A DNA stretch of 64,000 nucleotides from NCBI GenBank assembly GCA_024036415.1, contig JAMWET010001098.1:1-64000 (forward strand), written 5' to 3'. The position numbers were made by a program, and so were the translations under genes. The notes beneath the pieces were generated by a model that was not told the DNA's origin, did no database searches, and saw only the letters and a program-made list of their open reading frames with translations. This document shows, in pieces, positions 22,108 to 33,419 of the stretch (positions within the stretch are counted from its first letter, which is position 1; each line of letters opens with the position of its first letter). This DNA is from Prochilodus magdalenae. Taxonomy: Eukaryota > Chordata > Actinopteri > Characiformes > Prochilodontidae.

Positions 22108-22401
22108 GTCAACTCTGGTGTTCTGAACATAAAAAGTTGTAGCTAATATTCATTAACAGCAACAACAACAATAATAATAATGATCATTATCATTATTGTT
22201 ATTAAATACAAATGACAAATGTATATTTTGATGCTATTAATAATAATGATAATAAACAAGTTACTTGTGTGTTGTTAGCATTAATAATAATTTTAAAAAA
22301 TGTTAAAAAGGTTATTACCATTATTATTATTGTTGTTGTTATTATTGTTTATAATAATAATAATGATAAGAAGAAGAAGAAGAAGAAGAAGAAATATTTT
22401 G

Positions 22402-22432
<31 letters not shown>

Positions 22433-22700
22433 GTCAACTCTGGTGTTCTGAACATAAAAAGTTGTAGCTAATATTCATTAACAGCAACAACAACAATAAT
22501 AATAATGATCATTATCATTATTGTTATTAAATACAAATGACAAATGTATATTTTGATGCTATTAATAATAATGATAATAAACAAGTTACTTGTGTGATGT
22601 TAACATTAATAATAATTTTTACAAATGTTAAAAAAGTTATTACCATTATTATTATTATTGTTGTTGCTGTTATTATTATTATTATTGTTATAAAAATATT
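21680..22700. repeat. AAT/AAG microsatellites within a three-copy ~300-bp tandem repeat
   Basis: Long (AAT)n and (AAG)n runs alternate with three copies (starting near 21,845, 22,130 and 22,451) of a block containing agttgtagctaatattcatt, caaatgacaaatgtatattt and aacaagttacttgtgtg. Open frames here are only translated microsatellite. Confidence 0.85.
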
Positions 22701-22977
22701 TATTATATTCTTTTTGCATTTCTATATAAAATATGGCATTTAATGGGTTTAGTTTTTACAAATAACAATAATTATTGTTGATTTTTCTATAAACTAAATC
22801 AGTAAGACCGGTCTTATTACCCGCTTCAGTAAAGCAGGAGTGTTTCTTATCTGGTTACGTCCCTCACTGATGGAATAATCAGCAGGACACTCGATCATCA
22901 ATAGCTGCAGCCCTAATTACAAGCACTGCTTGTGTTCCAGCAGCTGCCCTCACTCCCTCGTTACTTTATGTCCCCAC

Positions 22978-23085
22978 CTCCTGCTGGATGGCGTCTGACG
23001 AGCTCTGCATCCTCCTCCTCTTCACCGGGGACTTGTGCTGAGACTCCACCATGGCCCTGTAGGTCATCAGCTGCAGCTCGTAGTC
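22978..23085 (-). CDS. dst: dystonin exon: end of plakin domain, basic patch
   Basis: 36 codons, phase 0 to phase 0 (...gatttcag / GAG|gtgggg). It encodes [19 protein letters not shown] followed by the basic patch [12 protein letters not shown], which is shared with MACF1 and human dystonin. Confidence 0.95.
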
Positions 23086-23177
23086 CTGAAATCAGGAGAG
23101 CGTATAATCCTCACCGTTAGATCAGCCTACCTCTCAGCGTCAGAGCAGATCCGTTCTGAGGGGCGAGCGCTGCTTAC

Positions 23178-23261
23178 CTTCACTCCGGCGGAGTAGTGCT
23201 CCGAGTACTTCTGGCACTCCTCGATCTTGCTCTGCTTGCGCTCAATTTCGGCCACCAGCAC
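23178..23261 (-). CDS. dst: dystonin exon: plakin domain
   Basis: 28 codons, phase 0 to phase 0 (...gttgtttcag / AAG|gtaagc). It reads VLVAEIERKQSKIEECQKY and SEHYSAGVK. Confidence 0.95.
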
Positions 23262-23483
23262 CTGAAACAACACATGCTCTTTCATGAAGGGACCAGGAGG
23301 ACAAAGCCTGTGGACACGATCTACATTTTGTGTTTGGGGCTTGAACGTCATCTTTCATAGTTCCTAGTAACTGGTGGTCTCATTGTAAGGTGGTCCTGAG
23401 AAGGTTCTGTGAGAAGGACAATGTCTGCAGGAGAACTGAGTGTGAGAAGAGTACGACACCTGGGAAGGACCCGGAAATCTTAC

Positions 23484-23646
23484 TTTCTGTTGGTTGACTA
23501 ACTCAGCCAAAGCTTTGCTGTCCTCAGGCTGGTTCTCCTGTGTCTTCAGCTGGTTGGCCTCCATCTCTCTGCTCCACTCGTCCAGGCTGCTGTATGTGTC
23601 CTTGTAGTACTTCAGGGATTTGCTGATGCCTTCCAGGTCCCTCAGT
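23484..23646 (-). CDS. dst: dystonin exon: plakin domain
   Basis: Completes the Arg codon, then [20 protein letters not shown] and [18 protein letters not shown]. It ends phase 0 at AAA|gtaaga. Confidence 0.94.
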
Positions 23647-23750
23647 CTAACAGAGATATGAATAAAGCAGAGATATAAGTATGAGGTTGTTCGGTTGAGG
23701 TACTACTGCCAGTCGTCCCTGGTTCTGACTGTATCACACGCCCAACCGAC

Positions 23751-23944
23751 CTGTTTTCAATCTGAGAGTGGACGTTACGCCATCTCTCTCCAAGCTGCTC
23801 TGCCTTCTCCTTGTGCCAGTCCAGGTCGAAGTCCCTCTCGTTGTGCGTTTTGAACATGCGGTCACTGATGACTCTGGCTTTCTGCAGCTCGTCCTCCAGA
23901 TCGTGGAATACCTCTCGTCTGTCGTCTATCTCAGATCTCCATTG
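23751..23944 (-). CDS. dst: dystonin exon: plakin domain
   Basis: Phase 0 start after ...tcatttccag. It reads [20 protein letters not shown] and then [16 protein letters not shown], and ends in a split Arg codon at ACAG|gtcggt. It is very close to mammalian dystonin. Confidence 0.95.
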
Positions 23945-24104
23945 CTGGAAATGAAATGAGTTAAAAAAAGAAGTCAAACAAATATATGGTAACAAACTAC
24001 AACGTATTATTATTATTATTATACAATAAAGTTAATAATATTCATTAAATACACAATCATAAAACACAAGAATAAAAAGATGTTTTATCTTAAATCTTGT
24101 GTGT

Positions 24105-25715
24105 CTAATCTTAAAAGATCAGACCTATCCTAAAAGATCAAATCTAGACTAAAAGATCAGATCTATCCTAAAAGATCAGATCAATCCTAAAAGATCAGAT
24201 CTATCCTAAAAGATCAAATCTAGACTAAAAGATCAGATCTATCCTAAAATATCAAATCTAGACTAAAAGATCAAATCTAGACTAAAAGATCAGATCTATC
24301 CTAAAAGATCAGATCTATCCTAAAATATCAAATCTATCCTAAAAGATAAGACCTATCCTAAAAGATCAGATCTAGACTAAAAGATCAAATCTATCCTAAA
24401 AGATCAGACCTATCCTAAAAGATCAAATCTAGACTAAAAGATGAGACCTATCCTAAAATATCAAATCTAGACTAAAAGATCAGGTCTATCCTAAAAGATC
24501 AGACCTATCCTAAAAGATCAAATCTAGACTAAATGATCAGATCTATCCTAAAAGATCAGACCTATCCTAAAAGATCAAATCTATCATAAAATATCAGACC
24601 TATCCTAAAAAATCAAATCTATCCTAAAAGATCAAATCTAGACTAAAAGATCAGATCTATCCTAAAAGATCAAATCTAGACTAAAAGATCAGACCTATCC
24701 TAAAAGATTAGACCTATCCTAAAAGATCAAATCTAGACTAAAAGATCAGATCTATCCTAAAAGATCAAACCTATCCTAAAAGATTAGACCTATCCTAAAA
24801 GATCAAATCTATCCTAAAAGATCAGACCTATCCTAAAAGACCAAATCTAGACTAAAAGATCAAACCTATCCTAAAAGATTAGACCTATCCTAAAAGATCA
24901 AATCTAGACTAAATGATCAGATCTATCCTAAAAGATCAGACCTATCCTAAAAGATCAAATCTATCATAAAATATCAGACCTATCCTAAAAGATCAAATCT
25001 AGACTAAAAGATCAAATCTAGACTAAAAGATCAGACCTATCCTAAAAGATCAAATCTAGACTAAAAGATCAGACCTATCCTAAAAGATCAAATCTAGACT
25101 AAAAGATCAAATCTATCCTAAAAGATCAGATCTAGACTAAAAGATCAGATCTATCCTAAAAGATCAAACCTAGACTAAAAGTTCAAACCTATCCTAAAAG
25201 ATCAGACCTATCCTAAAAGATCAGATCTATCCTAAAAGATCAAACCTAGACTAAAAGTTCAAACCTATCCTAAAAGATCAGACCTATCCTAAAAGATCAA
25301 ATCTAGACTAAAAGATCAGATCTATCCTAAAAGATCAGACCTATCCTAAAAGATCAGATCTATCCTAAAAGATCAGATCTATCCTAAAAGATCAGACCTA
25401 TCCTAAAAGATCAGATCTATCCTAAAAGATCAGACCTATCCTAAAAGATCAGACCTATCCTAAAAGATCAGATCTATCCTAAAAGATCAGATCTATCCTA
25501 AAAGATCAGATCTATCCTAAAAAATCAGACCTATCCTAAAAGATCAGACCTATCCTAAAAGATCAAATCTAGACTAAATGATCAGATCTATCCTAAAAGA
25601 TCAGACCTATCCTAAAAGATCAGATCTATCCTAAAAAATCAGACCTATCCTAAAAGATCTCTGACGAACCTATCCTAAAAAGATCAGAATCTATCCTAAA
25701 AGATCAGACCTATCA
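24105..25715. repeat. 19-bp minisatellite/satellite array (about 85 copies)
   Basis: Unit taaaagatcagacctatcc with two main variants (aaatctagac and agatctatcc endings), 1.6 kb in all, with GATC in nearly every unit. The right end (25,650-25,720) contains irregular units with single-base indels, which may be sequencing or assembly error. It abuts the damaged exon at 25.8 kb. Confidence 0.95.
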
Positions 25716-25803
25716 TGAATAAACGTACAGCTCTTTCGACCTATCCTCTGCGGTCAGCGTTCAGATGCTACACGTTAAATTCTAGACATGTCAAACAACT
25801 AGT

Positions 25804-25876
25804 GGCCTCGTAAAGTTTGACCAGAGCTTCGGCACTCTGGCTGTGTTTCACCTTCAGAGCTTCACTGCTCTTCAAC
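25804..25876 (-). CDS. dst: dystonin exon: plakin domain, truncated 3' end
   Basis: After ...gatcgttgcag the exon completes the Lys codon and reads LKSSEALKVKHSQSAEAL and then VKLYEA. Homology stops there. The expected next residues (mammalian KLCEEEAVIAD... to ...STLK, about 22 codons) are absent. There is no usable GT donor; the following bases read gccactagttg. The frame runs open to a stop near 25.77 kb, just before the 19-bp satellite. The acceptor at 23,944 still expects phase 0. Either assembly around the satellite has dropped sequence or the exon is really broken. The end coordinate given is where similarity ends, not a splice site. Confidence 0.6.
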
Positions 25877-26233
25877 CTGCAACGATCGTGCGACTCCATG
25901 GTCAAGCGTGTAAACGCATTATGCACACAGCTTAGCGCTCGTATTATACAGGCTGAGCTAAGAACGAGTTTATAGAACGGTCTGTGGCTGTGTGATTCAC
26001 CACCAGTTGCCTCACTGTCATCTTCAACTGAGAGTGACCATCACTCAAATAGTGTAACCCTGTGATTTTTACTGCTGGATCAACATATACCTGAACGGTT
26101 TATAGAACTTTCCACACATACTCACCGGACGTGATCCTGCAAGATGTTAACCACTAGGGCTCGATCTAGATTAGACATAGCACAGCTACGCCTCACTTCA
26201 GGAGCTCACAGCTCAGCAAGTAGTATCACTCAC

Positions 26234-26412
26234 TTCTCCAGGTAGATGGAGCACATGGAGTAGACCTGAGCCATGCTCTGCGTCAGGACGTTGAGCTCCG
26301 AGGACAGAGTGGGGACGGAAGGAGAGTTGGCAGCCTGCCTCAGGAACACCTCACACTTCTCCTTCAGCACCTCCAGGTCCTCCTTCAGCCGATCTAACTC
26401 GGCCTTCTTCCT
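26234..26412 (-). CDS. dst: dystonin exon: plakin domain
   Basis: Begins RKKAELDRLKEDLEVLKEKC, continues SPSVPTLSSELNVLTQSMAQ and ends in a split Lys codon, YLEK, at GAA|gtgagt (phase 2). Confidence 0.94.
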
Positions 26413-26526
26413 CTGAAGACAGAAAGAAGGAGTCAGAGATCAGTAGCTAAAAAACTGCTGGCCTGTGGGTTCTGTGTGGACGGAGGATCCGTGGAGGATG
26501 AACGCTGCTCACTGAAAGGCCATTAC

Positions 26527-26684
26527 CTCCTGCTCGTTGATGCGTTGCATGCTGGCCTGCAGGTCGTCTCGGTCCAGAGGGGTGCGGACCTGCCGGATCA
26601 GCTGCTCCTCGTGAGCCTCCACTCGCATGCGGAAGTTGCGCACCTCTGATATGAAGAGGTTGTACACGGACTCCTCATGTTCCT
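26527..26684 (-). CDS. dst: dystonin exon: plakin domain
   Basis: Starts with the last two bases of a Glu codon after ...tggtcaacag. It reads [20 protein letters not shown] and [14 protein letters not shown], and ends phase 0 at GAG|gtaatg. Its upstream intron is the GC-AG one. Confidence 0.95.
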
Positions 26685-26929
26685 CTGTTGACCACAAGAG
26701 GGCAACACAGTCAAACACAAAGCACATCTGCCAACTGAGCGTCCCATCAAAAAGCCCACCCATACCAAATTACAGCCACCTGTAGAAAAACGCGCAGCTG
26801 CACGAACACGTCAGCTTGGAACAAACAAATGAAGTCATTCTGATTTCATATTTCCCTTTTAGTGACATCAGTACCGCCCATCAAAAGCTTACTGACTCTG
26901 CAAGGGACACATGGGCTGTATGTGAAATG

Positions 26930-27710
26930 TTACACTATACAGCACACTGTACACTACAGTAGTATGTCCTGCACACTGTATACACCCCCTGTGTGTGGTA
27001 TACAGTACAGTAACAGGTTCTGACCTACAGTGTAGTATACTAATACAGTCACATGACCAGTTACCTCACATTTACCTCAGAGCTGTTATTACTGCATCCA
27101 CTGTTTAGAGCTAGCTGCTGCTAACGCTGCTCAGTTCACCTGAGATACGGTTAGCCTAGCTGTTAGCTCCCCTCGGCTACTTCACTCTAAACCTGATCCT
27201 CTAAAGCGAGTTCATCTTTTATTAATCTTCAGACCTGTATATTTAACTTTCTGAGGCTCATTCTGATGAACACACACCCCACTACAATCACTACACCCAC
27301 ATTTACCTCAGAGCTGTTATTACTGTGTCCACTGTTTAGAGCTGGCTGCTGCTAACGCTGCTAACCTGAGATACGGTTAGCCTAGCTGTTAGCTCCCCTC
27401 GGCTATTTCCCTCTAAAACTGATCCTCTAAAGCGAGTTCATCTTTTATTAATCTTCAGACCTGTATATTTAACTTTCTGAGGCTCATTCTGATGAACACA
27501 CACCCACTACAATCACTACACCCACAGTTATACTCGGAGTGGGCTGTGTTTAGCTCCCCAGTGTTACCCGCCGCCATCTTCTCTAGCTGAAGCAGGCTGA
27601 GAGCTGGTGAGGCCGCAGTGCATGATGGGATGCAGTACACCATTAAGATAGCTGCACCTGTATACTAGAGACTCTGACTGGAGTAAAACACCATCCGGGT
27701 ATCTTCATTT
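26930..27710. repeat. dispersed element with ~230-bp tandem units, copy 2
   Basis: Same leader (gtatacaccccctgtgtgtg) and same internal unit as at 8.77-9.7 kb, but only two tandem units, spaced about 230 bp. It lies in the GC-AG intron. Confidence 0.75.
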
Positions 27711-28388
27711 CGAATACAGCCTTGGTGTCCACCAATCACTGTCCAGCCACTCGTCATCCCTTAGTATTCAGCAGGCTCCTTTTACGGCTCCTGTGCCTTT
27801 AAGACTGGCACCTAAGTGAGCTCTGTACTGATTGGCTGCCTCATTTAAAAAGCAGTCTGAGTGGGTGGAGCTAAACTGGCGTAGGCTGAACATGTGGAAA
27901 TGCATTGTACTTGTGCACTTAACTCTATATCTCTTTCTAGGTTTTAGCTCTGGCTCTTGTTCTGGCAGTGTTTGAGCTCAAGGGTCAGTTGGACTCTCTG
28001 GACCCATTAGTACTGGCTAGGACATATACCCAGGCTGAACACAGAGCATACATGGAAATGAACAGTAACAGCGAATATACCAAAGGTCACTCTTTCTCTC
28101 AGAGTCTTCCCAAATTCCTATCTGTTGCATGGGCGGTGCTATGGTCATAGACTCTCTGGAACTGGGTTGGTATGTTTGCATCAGCTATATGCGAACAGTC
28201 AGCACAATTTGACCGTCCCCAAACTAGTGTGTGTATATAACATGTTTTTCATCGTCAGGTCAAGTCTGGACCAAGCAAAAATCCGAAAGGTATTAACTTC
28301 CTGGCTAAGAGGCTTAGGAGGGCCGTGTGTAGGCAGCAGCGCTGGGTTAACGAGAGGAACAGGAACCCAGTGGCTTGGGTGGTCTTGC

Positions 28389-28572
28389 CTCTCTCTGCAG
28401 ACTTCAGCAGCTCCTCGTAGTACTCTTTGGAGGCCAGCACCTCTCTCTCCAGCTGAGCACAGTCGGCCACGGTGAACACCTCCGACTCCTCGCTGTCCTC
28501 CAGAAACTCTTCGAAGTGGGACTGCAGGCTGCTCAGGACCTGCTGGTGCTCGCCCGGTAGCATGGTCTTAAT
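28389..28572 (-). CDS. dst: dystonin exon: plakin domain, ends at a GC donor
   Basis: 61 codons plus one base. It starts IKTMLPGEHQQVLSSLQSHF and ends ELLKSAER plus the first base of a Glu codon. The donor is AGAGAG|gcaaga: intron bases +1/+2 are GC, not GT. Phase 1 here and the AG-GAA start of the next exon rebuild the conserved EREEHEES run, which supports this boundary. No GT nearby gives the right phase. Confidence 0.92.
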
Positions 28573-28599
28573 CTGCGAGGGAAACGGTTAATGTAGTCA

Positions 28600-29970
28600 G
28601 CGCCCTGCCCTGCTACTTTTAGCTCCCGCACCCAGCACAAAGAGAACCCGCCCCGACAGGCCACGATTAGATTTCATAAAAGACATGACTGCAGCTCTGT
28701 CGGGGAAACAGTGCCTTGCAGTGATTGAGTTAGACGAGAGCCGGGTGCTTGTGATCTACCCAGCCCTGAGGAACGCAGTGCTAACGTGTGATCTTCCGAG
28801 CCCTGGGGCTACCTTATTCCCACAGGTTAATAGTCCTGCTTTGCTGCATTAAATTTAGTTTCAACATGTGTGCGGGCCTCATCTACGCTGCGCTAGGTAA
28901 GACTTGTGTTCAAATCAACAGGCTGAATAAGCAAAAACACGACAGTGAAAAAAACTAAAATACGGTGAGCATGCAAGTATGGTAACCACGGCAAGGCACC
29001 GTGTACAGAGGCTTTGGCCCAATCGCATTTCACCCCGTACGCTAACACTGAGCCCTACCCCTCCGTTTGGGGCTGTCACAAATCTAGAGGTGGGGTTGTC
29101 TGGATTGGTGTTGAGATGGAGGGGTAGGGTGAAGTGTTGGGGCTACATGGCCCTTCTGAGGTTTTTCAGAGGCACGCTCCAAACGGAGAGTTATGAGAGA
29201 ATTCCCAGAATGCCCTGCGAATCATCGGCAAGAAGGCCGCACCAGCGACCAAAGAGACCCATAAATATGAGCATGTCTCTGTTAATAAGCCGCTGTACCG
29301 TAAGATCACCATGGTAACAGCATTTAATGGTCATTTTCTTTATAACACGTGTAATACGCTGACGTCTCGACGCTAGTCGTTTCTGCTTGTGCTCTTGTTT
29401 ATTCGGTGACTCGTTAGATTGACTGATGTGTAAACTGAAGTTGTGAATGAAGGTCGTACTGATGTATCCGGTTCTTGAAGGGTTGCCCCATTCTCAAATA
29501 GGGGGAAATTTCAACCACTACCCCTGGTAACTCAGGTTACACTCTAAAACAAGAGGTAGTGGGTAAAAAGAAGAAATGGGATTGGGCCTTTTGGTCGGGA
29601 TGTAATTTGAAAAAAAAAAAAGTCTCAAATGATCTCAGCATCAACATTATTCAGATTAAGATATGATAACCATAGTGGCAGGCCCATTATGTTTTGGACA
29701 ACCCACCCAACAAAGTGTTTATCTGCAGGTTGCATGCAATTACACATTTCCACCAGAGAGGGCTCCAAATCCCCACATCTTACATAGCGCAGCTTTCCAT
29801 ACAGTACCAGTCACACGTTATACTCTTATTAGCGTATTACGTAATTATATCTGCACCTCTAATATATATATTTAGCTGTGCCAAAACCTTTTATCTTATT
29901 ATCTCAACAACACGTCACTTGATCAGGAGCACCCAAAGCTTTGCACACGATCGCAGGCACAGCTAGAAAA
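28600..29970. other. intron, no gene; degraded repeat
   Basis: Contains a stretch (29,000-29,600) with gaattcccagaatgccctg-like and caagagacccataaat-like blocks that also occur near 13,670-13,740, so it is an old TIR-element relative of the 13.45-kb MITE. Nothing else is recognised. Confidence 0.4.
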
Positions 29971-29977
29971 CACGTAC

Positions 29978-30104
29978 CGAGGCAACAGTGCTTTTGCGGA
30001 TGGTGCGGATGTCCATCATCAGGTAGTGCCAGGACACCACACTCTTCATGTTGATGTGGGAGCGGTGCCACAGAGCTAGAACATTCTGGTACAGCTGCTC
30101 AATC
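29978..30104 (-). CDS. dst: dystonin exon: plakin domain
   Basis: Takes over the split Arg codon after ...cttttttgtag. It reads [20 protein letters not shown] and [18 protein letters not shown], and ends phase 0 at TCG|gtacgt. Confidence 0.94.
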
Positions 30105-30352
30105 CTACAAAAAAGAGCACGACAGGCACGCTATGAGAACCGGGCACCTGTTCACACACACACACACACACAAAAGGACAAGACAGTACAGGAGCACAGC
30201 CCTCGCATCAGTCATTCATGCGCCGAGGTGTTGTGTTACCTCTAACTGCGGCGCTAAAGGAGACTGTGGTTAGGAGGGAGTGGCTCGTCTGAACTCAATA
30301 ATTGCATTGATTTTTATTTGGGAGGATGAAAAGATCTCCCAGAGTGCCAAAC

Positions 30353-30507
30353 CTGCTGGCCATGTCGATCGCCTCCTTGTTGGGCGGGGGCACGCTGAAG
30401 CAGACAGCAGGCACCATGGCCTCGTTCCCTGAGGGGCTGATCACCTTCCACTTGGCTCTGTGAGAGTTATTGGCCAGCACGCACTCATCGTCTTTGTAGA
30501 TGGTGAT
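30353..30507 (-). CDS. dst: dystonin exon: plakin domain, SH3 core
   Basis: Starts [20 protein letters not shown] and continues [20 protein letters not shown], the rest of the SH3 domain. It ends in a split Arg codon at GCAG|gtttgg (phase 2). The upstream intron is mostly a 45-bp tandem repeat. Confidence 0.95.
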
Positions 30508-30799
30508 CTGTGTAGACAAATGGATTGGGTTAGGCACCAGCACCCACCATCAGGGTTACAGTGGTCACTGTGTTTGGAGCTTGTTTTGACCTGTTGGACT
30601 GAGCTTGGTTCTAGCTAATGGAACCTGTTCTCCTTCAGTGTTCTGTCCTGATGATGATGTGAATAGACGTCCGTGTCAGACTAATGAGCTTCTATTAAAG
30701 ACTGGTGGACTGAGAGACACTAGAGTCTCTTCACCTACACTGAGCTGATGAAGAGTCCTGTTCCAGAAATGATAATAGGACATTAGAGCCGTAATAAAC

Positions 30800-32020
30800 C
30801 ATGCTCCTGTTACTCTCCATACTTCAGTACATCTGAAGGTACATACTTTAGTACTGTTACTCTCCATACTTCAGTACATCTGAAGGTACATACTTTAGTA
30901 CTGGTACTCTCCATACTTCAGTACATCTGAAGGTACATACTTTAGTACTGGCACTCTCCATACTTAAGTACATCTGAAGGTACATACTTTAGTACTGTTA
31001 CTCTCCATACTTAAGTACATCTGAAGGTACATACTTTAGTACTGTTACTCTCCATACTTAAGTACATCTGAAGGTACATACTTTAGTACTGTTACTCTCC
31101 ATACTTAAGTACATCTGAAGTACATACTTTAGTACTGGTACTCTCCATACTTAAGTACATCTGAAGTACATACTTTAGTACTGGTACTCTCCATACTTAA
31201 GTACATCTGAAGGTACATACTTTAGTACTGGTACTCTCCATACTTAAGTACATCTGAAGGTACATACTTTAGTACTGGTACTCTCCATACTTAAGTACAT
31301 CTGAAGGTACCTACTTTAGTACTGTTACTCTCCATACTTAAGTACATCTGAAGGTACATACTTTAGTACTGGTACTCTCCATACTTAAGTACATCTGAAG
31401 GTACATACTTTAGTACTGTTACTCTCCATACTTAAGTACATCTGAAGGTACATACTTTAGTACTGGTACTCTCCATACTTAAGTACATCTGAAGGTACAT
31501 ACTCTAGTACTGGTACTCTCCATACTTAAGTACATCTGAAGGTACATACTCTAGTACTGGTACTCTCCATACTTAAGTACATCTGAAGGTACATACTCTA
31601 GTACTGGTACTCTCCATACTTAAGTACATCTGAAGGTACATACTTTAGTACTGGTACTCTCCATACTTAAGTACATCTGAAGGTACATACTTTAGTACTG
31701 GTACTCTCCATACTTAAGTACATCTGAAGGTACATACTTTAGTACTGTTACTCTCCATACTTAAGTACATCTGAAGGTACATACTCTAGTACTGGTACTC
31801 TCCATACTTAAGTACATCTGAAGGTACATACTTTAGTACTGTTACTCTCCATACTTAAGTACATCTGAAGGTACATACTTTAGTACTGTTACTCTCCATA
31901 CTTAAGTACATCTGAAGGTACATACTTTAGTACTGGTACTCTCCATACTTAAGTACATCTAAAGGTACATACTCTAGTACTGGTACTCTCCATACTTAAG
32001 TACATCTGAGTGTACATACT
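30800..32020. repeat. 45-bp minisatellite (about 27 copies)
   Basis: Unit built of ctccatacttaagtacatct, then gaagg and tacatactttagtactggta. Copies are nearly identical, differing mostly at tta/gta, ttt/tct and aag/cag positions. It ends in an AT-rich (TATA)n stretch at 32,025-32,060. Confidence 0.95.
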
Positions 32021-32115
32021 TATATATATATAATATATAACTTATATATATAAGATGATTCCATTCATTGGAATACCATATATGGCTGAAACGCTATATG
32101 CCGCTATAAGCCTAC

Positions 32116-32268
32116 CTCTATTTGACGGTAATCACAGATGGCTTTAACAGGGATGGATGTACGGACAGGGCTCTCTGGGTTGCGGGGCTTGAGCTGAATG
32201 ATGGACTTTGCTCGTCCCACCAGTCCAGCCACAGTGCTGCGGTACTGAAGAAGCTGCTCCTTTTCATC
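32116..32268 (-). CDS. dst: dystonin exon: plakin domain, start of the SH3 insert
   Basis: 51 codons, phase 0 to phase 0 (...gtcaccacag / GAG|gtaggc). It encodes [14 protein letters not shown] and [11 protein letters not shown]. The CDY tract begins the SH3 fold embedded in the fifth spectrin-like repeat of plakins. That SH3 is known to have lost much of the usual proline-peptide binding surface. Confidence 0.95.
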
Positions 32269-32350
32269 CTGTGGTGACCGCACATGACCGGTTAGAGCAC
32301 TGATTGACAGGAAAGCCACTTATGATGATTTATGATTTATGTTTCCTAAC

Positions 32351-32476
32351 CATAGACTCCTGAATGAGGTCCTCCAGCCTGTGCAGTCCGCTGGTACGGT
32401 CACAGCTGTACTTCCTGCTAATGGAATCCTGAAGGCTCTTAAGGTAGTCCATGGACTCTTTGGCGTCGCTGAAAAA
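32351..32476 (-). CDS. dst: dystonin exon: plakin domain, before SH3
   Basis: 42 codons, phase 0 to phase 0 (...cttcctaacag / ATG|gttagg). It reads [19 protein letters not shown] and ends LEDLIQESM. The donor gttagg is weaker than most in this gene. Confidence 0.94.
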
Positions 32477-32553
32477 CTGTTAGGAAGAGAAAACGTTCAG
32501 ACGAACCAGCGCAGCAGCTGCAGCGCAACAGAGGACTCCAGGCTGTGACCTAC

Positions 32554-32649
32554 CTCAAAGTAAACGGTGCTCTCTTTCAGGTGCTGCTCCACGCAGTAGC
32601 AGAGCTGCAGGATCCAGCTCCACTGCGTCTGCATGGCTGCCTTGTATGC
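32554..32649 (-). CDS. dst: dystonin exon: plakin domain
   Basis: 32 codons, phase 0 to phase 0 (...accgccctcag / GAG|gtaggt). It encodes [19 protein letters not shown] and ends KESTVYFE. It has very high identity to the mammalian segment. Confidence 0.96.
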
Positions 32650-32748
32650 CTGAGGGCGGTCAGAACAATCTGTTATCTGACAGGCCTGCACATTACACTG
32701 TTTATCATTAGACGAAGAACATTAATATACAACCCCCTTCATTATCTA

Positions 32749-33240
32749 CACTCACTGTCCACTTCATCAGCTCCACTGACCATACAGGACACTCTGTAGG
32801 TGTACAGGTCCAGACTGTAGTCCATCTGTTTCTCTGTGTACTGTATTACCCTGTTCTTCAATAGTCAGGACCCCCACAGGACCACCACAGAGCAGGTATG
32901 ATGTGGGTGGTGGATCGTTCTCAGCACTGCAGTGCCACCGACGTGGTGGTGGTGTGTTAGTGTGTGTGGTGCTGGTGGATCAGACACAGAACCTGTGGAC
33001 ACCAGTGTCACTGCTGCACTGAGAATCGTCCACCAACCAAAACTAACCTACAGTGTCCTGTGGGCGGCGCCCTGTGGGCAGCGTCCTGTGGGCAGCGTCC
33101 TGTGACCACTGATGAAGGACTAGAGGACGACCAACTAGTTATCGTCTCTGACTGTACATCTACAGCAAGGCAGGAGTGTCTAATAGAGTGGACAGTGAGT
33201 GGACATGGACTGTGATTACAGCTCACTCAGGTGGTTAACA
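32749..33240. mobile_element. dispersed palindromic element, copy A (partial)
   Basis: Contains ctccactgaccatacaggac, gtgtacaggtccagactgta and gggtggtggatcgttctcag, shared with copies at 35.97, 45.05, 55.69 and 61.43 kb. This copy has the left arm and part of the centre, plus short ctgtgggcagcgtc tandem units. Confidence 0.75.
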
Positions 33241-33248
33241 GTCCTGAC

Positions 33249-33353
33249 CTCTATCGTTAGCCGGGCTGGATGGTTCTGCTGTAGAAGGCCGTCAGCTTGA
33301 TCCTGCACTGACTTGATGATTCCTTCTTTCTGGTCCAGCTCTCTCATCAGCTC
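33249..33353 (-). CDS. dst: dystonin exon: plakin domain
   Basis: 35 codons, phase 0 to phase 0 (...ccctctgcag / GAG|gtcagg). It reads [19 protein letters not shown] and ends NHPARLTIE, as in mammalian dystonin. Confidence 0.94.
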
Positions 33354-33419
33354 CTGCAGAGGGACATGTCACACGGAGGACTTTCAGACTCTCTGCATGT
33401 CCCCAGTAACATAATAATG

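Noticed and set aside
24105..25715. CRISPR-like array (short regular repeats)
   Set aside because: The units are contiguous 19-mers without unique spacers, in a vertebrate intron; a satellite, not CRISPR.
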